Of a DNA stretch of 7,123 nt, positions 1 through 5,505 are shown one piece after another. The notes below the pieces were generated by a model. That model was not told the DNA's origin. It saw nothing but the letters and a program-made list of their open reading frames with translations, and did not search any database. The stretch's first letter is position 1. Every line of letters starts with the position of its first letter. The DNA is from a bacterium (lineage in GTDB: Bacteria; Patescibacteriota; Minisyncoccia; Phycocordibacterales; 2-02-FULL-43-11): contig JAKAHN010000033.1 in the NCBI GenBank assembly GCA_021814895.1, positions 1 to 7,123 on the forward strand, given 5' to 3'. Made by a program: the position numbers and the translations under genes.

Positions 1-372
1 GCCCAAAATATCACAAATTTTTGACAATTTTTCTTCAATACTAAGTTGGCTATTTTCTAAAAATTTAATTTCTTCTGTCCCTTTCGGTAACATGTCCTCA
101 CAACGTTTTACTATATTAGCAACACTGCCCCCTGCATCTAAATATGTTTGCAATTGCATTGAAAATTCATTCCAAACTTTTTCAGATTTATACCAAGAAC
201 CATTTTGAAAAATAATAGCGGGCCACTCCACATTTACACCGACCCTGCGCATATATTCCCTAGATTGACCAATGCCCCAAGACGACATTAGAAAAGCGCC
301 GAACGGGCGGTCAAGCCAAAACTCCCAATCTCCGTATTCCAAAACTTTTTGTTTTATTTCTTCTGGTGTCAT
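1..372 (-). CDS. Partial protein, N-terminal 124 residues; possible PEP-utilising-enzyme (dikinase-like) middle domain
   Basis: An open frame runs from ATG 372 to the left edge with no stop, so only the N-terminus is present. Its ATG overlaps the lumazine synthase stop in an ATGA arrangement, which implies translational coupling and membership of the same operon. It begins MTPEEIKQKVLEYGDWEFW and is rich in Trp and aromatic residues, with no signal peptide or membrane segment. I do not recognise it with certainty. A by-eye alignment with the first ~110 residues of the 464-residue protein at 1845-3239 gives a similar pattern: an F-x-x-S start, a Gln about 8 residues on, an aromatic/hydrophobic block, a 'YLDAGGS' versus 'YVAKNGS' turn, then a basic helix and an 'LS' helix. 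This suggests a second PEP-utilising protein of that type whose phosphohistidine domain would lie outside the window. The reading frame is well supported; the family is tentative. Confidence 0.6.
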   Translation of the reverse strand, partial: MTPEEIKQKVLEYGDWEFWLDRPFGAFLMSSWGIGQSREYMRRVGVNVEWPAIIFQNGSWYKSEKVWNEFSMQLQTYLDAGGSVANIVKRCEDMLPKGTEEIKFLENSQLSIEEKLSKICDILG

Positions 373-836
373 TTTTGAAAAGTCTTGATGCTCATAAGGG
401 TGGCAATGGTTGCCTCGCGACCCTTGTTGTTTTCGGCGCCGGCGCGCTCGCTTGCTTGCTTTAGATTATTGACGGTAATAATGCCGAAACCTATCGGAAT
501 GTCGTATTTCAAACCGACCTCCATAACTCCGCGCGATGCTTCGCCGGCAATATAATAATAGTGGTCTGTATCGCCTTTTATGACACAGCCGAGCGCGACA
601 AGCGCGTCATATTTTTTTGTTTTCGCTAATTTTTGGCAAAACAATGGAATCTCAAAAGCACCGGGTGCAAAAACTATTTTAATATTTTCTTTTTTAACTT
701 TATTCTCTGCGAGGCAAGAAAGAGCTCCGTCAAGCATTTTCATAGTAATATCATCATTGAACAACGAAACAACGATGCCAATTTTCAACCCGCTTCCATC
801 CAAAATATTCTTTTCTTTATTTTTCGCCCTATTCAT
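369..836 (-). CDS. ribH: 6,7-dimethyl-8-ribityllumazine synthase (lumazine synthase, RibH)
   Basis: This enzyme condenses 5-amino-6-ribitylaminouracil with 3,4-dihydroxy-2-butanone 4-phosphate to give 6,7-dimethyl-8-ribityllumazine, the penultimate step of riboflavin synthesis in the cytosol. At 155 residues it has the normal length of the family. Visible motifs are SLFN (24-27, substrate-stacking Phe), PGAFEIP (58-64), GCVIKGDTDHYYYI (83-96, with His92 as the expected catalytic base and the phosphate-binding GDT), the GIITVNN strand (118-124), and ERAG followed by NKGREA (130-142, with the phosphate-binding Arg of ERAG). The start at ATG 836 leaves a short charged extension before the first strand; no Shine-Dalgarno sequence is seen upstream. 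It follows riboflavin synthase after an 84-base gap. Its TGA overlaps the ATG of the next gene. Confidence 0.97.
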   Translation of the reverse strand: MNRAKNKEKNILDGSGLKIGIVVSLFNDDITMKMLDGALSCLAENKVKKENIKIVFAPGAFEIPLFCQKLAKTKKYDALVALGCVIKGDTDHYYYIAGEASRGVMEVGLKYDIPIGFGIITVNNLKQASERAGAENNKGREATIATLMSIKTFQK

Positions 837-899
837 GTTAATTGTTATTTGTTTAATGTTAATTGCTTTTTTATTCTTATTTTTTCGTATTTGTTTTTT

Positions 900-930
900 C
901 TAGTGCCTAGCGCCTAAAGCCTAGAGCCTG
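900..930. repeat. Four tandem 7-bp repeats (CTAGNGC-like) across the riboflavin synthase stop codon
   Basis: Reading the plus strand from 900, the units are CTAGTGC, CTAGCGC, CTAAAGC and CTAGAGC, followed by a partial CTG. Three of the four share CTAG-N-GC. The fourth unit (921-927) contains the complement of the TAG stop of the riboflavin synthase gene, so the array begins inside that gene and fills the start of the 84-base gap before ribH. The rest of the gap (837-899) is AT-rich and holds the 10-mer ATGTTAATTG twice (835-844 and 856-865), but no convincing promoter or terminator. The function of the array is unknown. Confidence 0.8.
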
Positions 931-1499
931 TTTCTTACATATTTACCCAACACATCCGTCTCAACATTAAGATTATCGCCTATCACCTTTTTTTTCAAAT
1001 TTGTATTTTCCAAAGTATAACTAACCAAAGAAACTGTGAACCAATCGTTCCCAACTGAAACTACCGTGAGACTAACTCCATCCAAAGCGACCGAACCCTT
1101 TGAAACAATATACTTCATCAATTTTCTTGAAAATCCGACTTTCAAAACTCGCGAGTTACCGACATTTTTTATACCTATAATTTTACCGACACTATCAATA
1201 TGTCCCATAACAATATGACCGTCTAGCAAATCGTTCATCCGCAAACTTTTCTCCAGATTCAATCTATCACCCTTTTGCCACTCATTTACAGTCGTTTTAT
1301 TTCTCGTCTCTTTCATATATTCCACTTCAAAATTCATACGATATATCGTATGAACAGTAGAACAAACGCCATTTATGGAAATACTATCGCCCAACTTCAA
1401 TCTCCAATCTTTCGGTTTTCCAATCGCCACAAACAAACTGCCGTTTTTCATTTCGGTTTTTTCAATCTTTGAAATTTTTCTTATAATTCCGGTAAACAT
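921..1499 (-). CDS. ribE: Riboflavin synthase, alpha subunit
   Basis: This enzyme dismutates two molecules of 6,7-dimethyl-8-ribityllumazine into riboflavin and 5-amino-6-ribitylaminouracil. The protein has 192 residues, slightly short for a family of about 200-220. It shows both pseudo-symmetric beta-barrels. The N-terminal half has MFTGII (1-6) and NGVCSTV (43-49, where the canonical form is NGVCLTV). The second barrel starts near DGHIVMGHID (93-102) and carries GSVALDGVSLTV (135-146). The C-terminal trimerisation helix is TDVLGKYVRNRL. The start is ATG 1499, which begins exactly at the invariant MFTGI. There is no Shine-Dalgarno sequence; the upstream bases are T-rich on the coding strand. 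It lies 20 bases after the riboflavin kinase gene and upstream of ribH, so the last two riboflavin steps and the FMN step sit together. The symbol follows the ribE convention; E. coli calls it ribC. Confidence 0.97.
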   Translation of the reverse strand: MFTGIIRKISKIEKTEMKNGSLFVAIGKPKDWRLKLGDSISINGVCSTVHTIYRMNFEVEYMKETRNKTTVNEWQKGDRLNLEKSLRMNDLLDGHIVMGHIDSVGKIIGIKNVGNSRVLKVGFSRKLMKYIVSKGSVALDGVSLTVVSVGNDWFTVSLVSYTLENTNLKKKVIGDNLNVETDVLGKYVRNRL

Positions 1500-1519
1500 A
1501 AAAAAGTTAAAGTAAAAAG

Positions 1520-1855
1520 TTATTGCTTCATAAATAAAATTTTTTTAATATCGTCGGCAATCAACGCTTTCATTTGTTCGTCACTCTCAAAAGGAACAAT
1601 ATCGCGAATCTTGTCTTTTATCAAAACTTCAATTTCTTGTCCGTATAAATCTCCGGTAAAATCAAAAATGTGAGCTTCCAAAAAATTGTTATCGGGCGAA
1701 ACAAAAACCGCCGATTGATACACCTTGCCTTCAAAAAATACCTCTGCTGAAAAAATCCCTGACGGGATTTTTTCAGCCAACAAAACATTCGCCGTCGGAA
1801 AACCCAATTTTCTCCCCTCGCCTTTCCCTTTTATCACCTTGCCTTTAATTTTCAT
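1520..1855 (-). CDS. Stand-alone riboflavin kinase (RFK domain, no FAD synthetase domain)
   Basis: This enzyme phosphorylates riboflavin with ATP to give FMN. Its 111 residues match only the C-terminal kinase half of bifunctional bacterial RibF. Visible features are G-x-GRKLGFPTAN (residues 12-23, the flavin/ATP-Mg loop with Thr21 and Asn23), PSGIFSAEV (31-39), LEAHIFDF (59-66, with Glu60 as the expected catalytic base), GDLYGQEIEV (68-77), and Arg84 before the PFES helix start. No FMN adenylyltransferase (nucleotidyl-transferase HxGH) domain precedes it: upstream is the dikinase gene in another frame. I chose ATG 1855; a TTG immediately before it (1858) is possible. The ATG overlaps the end of the upstream gene by 11 bases, which implies translational coupling. 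Family assignment is strong. Whether the cell makes FAD through another protein cannot be seen here. Confidence 0.93.
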   Translation of the reverse strand: MKIKGKVIKGKGEGRKLGFPTANVLLAEKIPSGIFSAEVFFEGKVYQSAVFVSPDNNFLEAHIFDFTGDLYGQEIEVLIKDKIRDIVPFESDEQMKALIADDIKKILFMKQ

Positions 1856-3239
1856 CAACTTTCTTTATTATCTTAACCACTCCTTTATCCGCATCCACCT
1901 CAACTAAATCCCCATCTTTAAAGATCCTTGTCGCTATTTTTGTCCCGACAATACAGGGAGTGTTAAGTTCTCTTGAAACAATAGCGGCGTGGCAAGTTAG
2001 CCCACCTTCATCGGTAATTATCGCTGACGCTTCTTTCATAAGAGGAACAAATTCCGGCCTGGTCATCTCGGTTATCAAAACATCACTTTTATTGAATTTT
2101 GAAAAATCTGCGGTTGTAAGAATAATGTTCGCTTTTGCCGTGGCTTTACCTTTACAAGCAGGAGTCCCTGAACATTCTTTTACCGAGCTATCAAAAGCCT
2201 GTCTCGGTTCAATAGCATTGTAATCGAAGTAATAAGCATTTCCCTTATCGAAAACAACCGACGCAAAAACCCGCTCCCTTAAGCGCATAGCCAAATTTTC
2301 GGTATCAAACACAAGATCGGAAAATTCATTCCAAAACATCCTTTTGGCGATTGGTAGATCTACCCCTTTTCTTCTGCACGCCTCTTCAAGAAAACGAAAC
2401 ATCGTAAAATTACCTATGTAATTTGCCCTTTTTCTCTTATCGCGAATAATCTCGGTTTCTTTAAAAATAGCGATGATATTTTTCTCCTCTTTCAAAAGAT
2501 CCTCCTCCGACACCTCAACTGATAAACTATCTGAAAGGGGGTGTACATGAGTAGCTTCCGCAAGCTTCTCTACTTCCTCATCACTTAAAACAGTCGAGTA
2601 AGAAAAATTCGAACGCATAAAAAAGAATTTTTCCTTATATTCATCGACCAGACCTTTTTTCCTTTCCGCGTCGTTTTCTTCTTTTATCCTTCTTAAAAGC
2701 TCTTCGCTTTCTAACATAAAACTTTTATAGGAAGATTTAAGAAAGTGACCGATTACATCTGTCGGTTTATCAAATCTCTTACTAATAGATGCGGTTAATT
2801 TTTCCGACATTATACCTTCGTAGACAAAAGTAACTGCGCCAACACCAAATGAGTAATTATAAATATTCATAAACTCAACATATTTTTGGACCAATTCAAA
2901 GTCGGATAAATTTCTGAGCTTTGGAGTTAAGGCACTTGATAATTCAAGAAGTTGGTCCGACTCTTTGACCATACTGACGTTTACATCTTTAAAATAACTA
3001 GAGCCGTTCTTTGCCACGTAGTCTAAAATCTGTTCAACAACTTTCGTATACAAACGCTCGTCGATCCATTCGTCTGATTTTTGCGTTTTGTCGTCAAAAG
3101 ACAAACCATAAAAAGGAAACTTGAAAAGATTACGAAGATTAGTCTGCAAGACAACTTCCAAAAGAGCGGATGTGGCAAAAATACTCCCTTCAATTCCGGA
3201 AATTTTATCTGCCTTAAATAACCCAGATTCATTACTCAT
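1845..3239 (-). CDS. PEP-utilising-enzyme protein: novel middle domain plus C-terminal swivelling phosphohistidine domain
   Basis: The protein has 464 residues. Roughly residues 375-460 form a PEP-utilisers mobile (swivelling) domain. It starts near GTPACKGKATAKA and contains TEMTRPEFVPLMKEASAIIT, followed by GGLTCHAAIVSRE with His417 as the phospho-accepting histidine. E. coli PpsA has the closely similar GGRTCHAAIIARE. It ends with the usual PCIVGT and DGDLVEVDADKGVV strands. Residues 1 to ~370 are helical, charged and unlike PEP-synthase N-terminal or TIM-barrel domains; I do not recognise them. The TIM-barrel PEP/pyruvate domain normally found after the His domain is absent. The gene starts 6 bases after the ATP-binding module ends, so the two proteins probably form one enzyme. 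The order ATP module, unknown module, His module is that of rifampin phosphotransferase rather than PEP synthase. The acceptor substrate is unknown. The ATG 3239 start is preceded by GAAGAG, a weak ribosome site. Confidence 0.85.
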   Translation of the reverse strand: MSNESGLFKADKISGIEGSIFATSALLEVVLQTNLRNLFKFPFYGLSFDDKTQKSDEWIDERLYTKVVEQILDYVAKNGSSYFKDVNVSMVKESDQLLELSSALTPKLRNLSDFELVQKYVEFMNIYNYSFGVGAVTFVYEGIMSEKLTASISKRFDKPTDVIGHFLKSSYKSFMLESEELLRRIKEENDAERKKGLVDEYKEKFFFMRSNFSYSTVLSDEEVEKLAEATHVHPLSDSLSVEVSEEDLLKEEKNIIAIFKETEIIRDKRKRANYIGNFTMFRFLEEACRRKGVDLPIAKRMFWNEFSDLVFDTENLAMRLRERVFASVVFDKGNAYYFDYNAIEPRQAFDSSVKECSGTPACKGKATAKANIILTTADFSKFNKSDVLITEMTRPEFVPLMKEASAIITDEGGLTCHAAIVSRELNTPCIVGTKIATRIFKDGDLVEVDADKGVVKIIKKVDEN

Positions 3240-3245
3240 ACTCTT

Positions 3246-4199
3246 CTATGTTTTGGTTTTTAATGTCGTAATCGGCCTTGATTGAACAATGTAAAATTTT
3301 TCTTTCTCTAGCGCCCACTCAATGTCAGATGGAAAACCGTAATGCTTTTCAATTCTTAAAATTATTTCGGATAATTCAAGAATCTGTTTCCCTGAAAGTT
3401 TCTGTTTCTTTCCTTTTTCACCCAAATCTCTCCATTCATTTCCCCCTGTTAAAACTTTATAAAGACCTCTGTCTTGCTCGGAAATATTTATATCAATGAT
3501 ATTTCTCGGCTCTTTTTCAACCACATAAGAATCTGGCGTAATTTGACCAGAAACAATCGCTTCGCCGAGGCCGAGTCCGGCTTCAATGATAAGCTGATTG
3601 TAATCTTCTGTAACCGGATGGACAGAGAAAGCGATGCCGGAAACTTCCGATTCAACCATCTTTTGGATAACCACAGCCACAGAAATTTTTGTTTTGTGCA
3701 ATTCTTTTTCAAAACGATAGAAAATAGCGCGCGGTGTGAAAAGAGACGCCCAACAACGTTTTACGTTTTCTAAAAGTTTTTCTTCAGTGGTGTTTAAAAA
3801 ACTGTCCAACTGTCCAGCCCAAGCCGCTTCGCTGCTGTCTTCAGAAGTGGCTGAAGATCGGACAGCTACATATTTTGCATTTAAAATTTTAAACTTTTCC
3901 TTGACCTCTTTGGCAATGTCTACGGGCATCTCCGAACCTATAATCAATGCCTGTATTTTTTCAGACGCTTCTTCAACGGTGTGAATTTCTTTATGATTGA
4001 CAGTATGCAAAATCGCGTCAATTTCAACATCTAAATCGGTTTCCTCGCAAAATTGCTCAAAAGCGCCAGCCAAAACGACAAAACCTGGCGGAACTGGAAT
4101 ACCGGTCTTCGTCATTTCGCCAAGCGATGCTCCTTTTCCACCAGCAATAGACGCATCGTTTTTTGACAGATCTTTAAATGAGTTTGTAAACTTTTTCAT
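3246..4199 (-). CDS. ATP-binding module of a PEP-synthase-like dikinase (PPDK_N domain), as a separate gene
   Basis: The 317 residues cover just the ATP-grasp N-terminal domain of PEP synthase, pyruvate phosphate dikinase or rifampin phosphotransferase, which binds ATP and phosphorylates the histidine of a swivelling domain. Motifs are GGKGASLGEM (20-29, Lys22), GIPVPPGF (33-40), VAVRSSATSEDSSEAAWAGQ (111-130), SGIAFSVHP (187-195), EAGLGLGEAIVSGQITPD (206-223), and DIEWA (292-296) leading to IVQSRPI (304-310), where the domain normally ends. The protein stops there, with no histidine or barrel domain; the next gene, 6 bases on, supplies the histidine. ATG 4199 is preceded by AAGG at good spacing, the clearest ribosome site in this operon. 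It is the first gene of the operon. Homology is certain. Calling it PEP synthase would overreach, because the PEP/pyruvate domain is missing. Confidence 0.93.
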   Translation of the reverse strand: MKKFTNSFKDLSKNDASIAGGKGASLGEMTKTGIPVPPGFVVLAGAFEQFCEETDLDVEIDAILHTVNHKEIHTVEEASEKIQALIIGSEMPVDIAKEVKEKFKILNAKYVAVRSSATSEDSSEAAWAGQLDSFLNTTEEKLLENVKRCWASLFTPRAIFYRFEKELHKTKISVAVVIQKMVESEVSGIAFSVHPVTEDYNQLIIEAGLGLGEAIVSGQITPDSYVVEKEPRNIIDINISEQDRGLYKVLTGGNEWRDLGEKGKKQKLSGKQILELSEIILRIEKHYGFPSDIEWALEKEKFYIVQSRPITTLKTKT

Positions 4200-4242
4200 A
4201 TTACCTTAATCATATAATTTTTTCTGAAAAAGGAAAGATGGG

Positions 4243-4280
4243 AAAAAGAGGAAGGGCCCGACCTTAGCCAGACCCTCTTT
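4243..4280 (-). terminator. Terminator-like hairpin in the leader of the dikinase-riboflavin operon (possible attenuator)
   Basis: On the minus strand AAAGAGG (complement of 4274-4280) pairs with CCTCTTT (complement of 4245-4251), and the run of T continues to 4243, giving CCTCTTTTT. Inside the loop a further imperfect helix with G-U pairs is possible between AGGGTC and GGGCCC. It lies 45-80 bases upstream of the first start codon and downstream of the predicted promoter at 4362-4390, so it would sit in the leader RNA. The U-run is short and the outer stem AU-rich, so termination strength is uncertain. Partial alternative: the inner AAGGTC (complement of 4260-4265) could pair with GACCTT of the upstream hairpin at 4303-4321. 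Confidence 0.4.
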
Positions 4281-4302
4281 GGGAAATTAATCCCCCTACA
4301 TC

Positions 4303-4321
4303 GAGACCTGGGGAAGGTCTC
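4303..4321 (-). promoter_or_regulatory. Perfect 7-bp hairpin in the divergent intergenic region
   Basis: GAGACCT (4303-4309) and AGGTCTC (4315-4321) are exact inverted complements with a 5-base loop. With the terminator-like hairpin at 4243-4280, and a smaller GGGA/TCCC hairpin between them (about 4281-4294), it makes a structured leader for the minus-strand operon. No known riboswitch consensus is recognised. The AGACCT/AGGTCT core recurs in the palindrome inside miaA at 4942-4987, so it may be repeat-derived rather than regulatory. Confidence 0.45.
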
Positions 4322-4361
4322 TTCTTGACCCCCTTATTAAACGAACAAACCCTACAATGTA

Positions 4362-4390
4362 AATATGCTCTTATTGATTTTCTTTGTCAA
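4362..4390 (-). promoter_or_regulatory. Predicted sigma70-type promoter of the dikinase-riboflavin operon
   Basis: On the minus strand a perfect -35 hexamer TTGACA (complement of 4385-4390) is followed after exactly 17 bases by CATATT (complement of 4362-4367), a 4-of-6 match to TATAAT. Transcription would start near 4355, giving a leader of about 155 bases before ATG 4199. This is the only good promoter-like pair I see upstream of the operon. Confidence 0.55.
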
Positions 4391-4402
4391 ATAGCATATT
4401 TT
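4374..4402 (+). promoter_or_regulatory. Possible promoter of miaA, overlapping the divergent promoter
   Basis: TTGATT (4374-4379) and TATTTT (4397-4402) are separated by 17 bases. The expected start point, about 7 bases after the -10 element, falls on or next to the GTG at 4409, so the transcript would be nearly leaderless. It shares most of its span with the opposite-strand promoter at 4362-4390. The match to consensus is moderate. Confidence 0.35.
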
Positions 4403-4408
4403 AAGAAC

Positions 4409-5362
4409 GTGAGAAGCGAAGAAATAAAAAAGAAAATTATCGTGATTTGCGGACCGACAGCGACCGGTAAAAGCGCCTTTGCCATACAGCTTGCTAAACG
4501 ATTTAACGGCGAAGTAATCTCTGCCGATTCCCGACAGGTATACCGCGGAATGAATATAGGCACTGGAAAAGTAACAAAAAAAGAAATGGCTGGTATCCCT
4601 CACTATATGCTTGATATTGCCAATCCAAAAAAAAGATTTACTGTTGCCGAATTTCAAAAAATGGGAAACGGTAAAATGTCCGACATTTTTGAACGTAATA
4701 AGTTACCCATTATCTGCGGAGGTACCGGCTTTTACATCTCCGCCTTGATTGACGGAACAGTTTTCCCGGAAGTGCCGCCAAACACCGAACTCCGCGCCAA
4801 ACTTGAAAAAAAATCTGCCGATCAACTTTTCGCAATGCTTAAAAAACTTGACCCGAAACGCGCAGAGACTATTGACTGGAAAAACAAAAGACGGGTTGCC
4901 AGGGCAATTGAAATCGCAAAAGCTCTTGGTAAAGTACCTTTTGTGGAAGTCAGACCTCCACAGACCTGTGGAGGTCTGACTTCCACAGGTCTTCAACCAG
5001 ACAAAACCTTATGGATTGGAATTAAACTGCCTAAAGAAGAATTGAAAAATAAAATTAAAATCCGCCTATTCCAGCGACTTAAACAAGGAATGGTTGCCGA
5101 GGCGAAAAAATTGCATAAAAATGGATTGTCTTGGAGACGGATGGAAGAATTTGGACTTGAGTATCGCTATTTAGCAAAATATCTTAATAATAAAATATCA
5201 AAAGAACAAATGACTAACGAGCTAGAAACAGAAATCTGGCATTATGCAAGAAGACAAATGACGTGGTTTAGAAGAGATAAAAGAATAAAATGGTTTACTC
5301 CCGATAAGTATAAAATAGTTCAAAAAATTGTAAAAAGATTTATAAACGGGTCAATTTCCTAA
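4409..5362 (+). CDS. miaA: tRNA dimethylallyltransferase (MiaA), with an embedded palindrome
   Basis: This enzyme transfers the dimethylallyl group of DMAPP to N6 of adenosine 37 in tRNAs that read codons beginning with U. Counted from GTG 4409 the protein has 317 residues, the usual family length. Motifs are the P-loop GPTATGKS (15-22), SADSRQVYRGMNIGTGK (38-54, with catalytic Asp40 and anticodon-loop-binding residues), GIPHYMLD (62-69), ICGGTGFYI (102-110), KRRVARAIEI (160-169), and the C-terminal YARRQMTWFRRD region. I prefer GTG 4409 because it lies just before KKKIIVICGPTATGKS. A longer frame back to TTG 4325 encodes an unconserved leader and would run through the divergent promoter. Residues ~179-195 (VEVRPPQTCGGLTSTGL) are encoded by a 46-base palindrome and look inserted into the variable stretch before TLWIGIKLP. 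No clear terminator follows; 5363-5427 is AT-rich and featureless. Confidence 0.95.
   Translation: MRSEEIKKKIIVICGPTATGKSAFAIQLAKRFNGEVISADSRQVYRGMNIGTGKVTKKEMAGIPHYMLDIANPKKRFTVAEFQKMGNGKMSDIFERNKLPIICGGTGFYISALIDGTVFPEVPPNTELRAKLEKKSADQLFAMLKKLDPKRAETIDWKNKRRVARAIEIAKALGKVPFVEVRPPQTCGGLTSTGLQPDKTLWIGIKLPKEELKNKIKIRLFQRLKQGMVAEAKKLHKNGLSWRRMEEFGLEYRYLAKYLNNKISKEQMTNELETEIWHYARRQMTWFRRDKRIKWFTPDKYKIVQKIVKRFINGSIS
4942..4987. repeat. 46-bp perfect inverted repeat inside the miaA coding sequence
   Basis: Arms 4942-4963 and 4966-4987 are exact 22-base complements around a 2-base centre; the left arm begins TGTGGAAGTCAGACCTCCAC. A second, mutually exclusive 11-bp pairing exists between 4962-4972 (AGACCTGTGGA) and 4982-4992 (TCCACAGGTCT), and CAGACCT is repeated directly at 4951 and 4961. 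The element keeps the miaA frame open and encodes about 17 residues with no counterpart in the conserved MiaA motifs. The layout resembles protein-coding palindromic elements such as those known in Rickettsia. The sequence is not one I can assign to a named family. Confidence 0.9.
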
Positions 5363-5427
5363 TACAAAATTACAAAGATTTAAATAATTAAACCACCAAC
5401 AACAATTTTAATTTAATTAAATATTAT

Positions 5428-5457
5428 TTGACAAAAGACAAATAATATGCATAATAC
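5428..5457 (+). promoter_or_regulatory. Predicted sigma70-type promoter of the secreted-protein cassette
   Basis: A perfect -35 TTGACA (5428-5433) lies in a very AT-rich stretch. The -10 is CATAAT (5450-5455, spacer 16) or TAATAC (5452-5457, spacer 18). Transcription would begin near 5461-5463, just before the hairpin at 5471-5488 and about 45 bases before the first start codon. Confidence 0.65.
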
Positions 5458-5470
5458 TACTTGGAAAGTG

Positions 5471-5492
5471 CGGCCCCATATGGGGTCGTTTT
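5471..5492 (+). promoter_or_regulatory. GC-rich leader hairpin followed by four T, between promoter and first gene
   Basis: CGGCCCC (5471-5477) pairs with GGGGTCG (5482-5488), with one G-U pair and an ATAT loop, and TTTT follows (5489-5492). The core CCCCATATGGGG is a perfect palindrome. It begins about 10 bases after the predicted transcription start. It could act as a 5' stabilising stem-loop, a weak attenuator or a protein-binding site; the T-run is too short for confident termination. Confidence 0.5.
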
Positions 5493-5505
5493 CAGAGAAA
5501 CCAGT

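Noticed and set aside
835..865. Direct repeat ATGTTAATTG (835-844 and 856-865) as an operator upstream of ribH
   Set aside because: It is short and AT-rich in an AT-rich gap, with no associated promoter, so chance or local duplication is the simpler reading.
580..917. Plus-strand open frames opposite ribH
   Set aside because: They are antisense shadows of the well-supported lumazine synthase gene and of the AT-rich gap, with low-complexity Phe/Leu-rich products.
900..930. CRISPR-like array
   Set aside because: The units are only 7 bases with no spacers, so this is a simple tandem repeat.
4325..4358. TTGACC ... TACAAT as the miaA promoter
   Set aside because: The spacer is 22 bases, too long for a sigma70-type promoter. 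The pair at 4374-4402 has the right 17-base spacing.
4200..4360. FMN riboswitch in the leader of an operon with riboflavin genes
   Set aside because: None of the conserved FMN-element blocks (such as AGGATA or GGGGCAGGGTG) appear on the minus strand; only simple hairpins are visible. The AGGGTGGNACC T-box core is also missing.
4325..4408. N-terminal extension of MiaA from TTG 4325
   Set aside because: The extra 28 residues are unlike known MiaA N-termini, which begin just before the P-loop strand. The span also contains the divergent promoter elements, and GTG 4409 gives a normal length.
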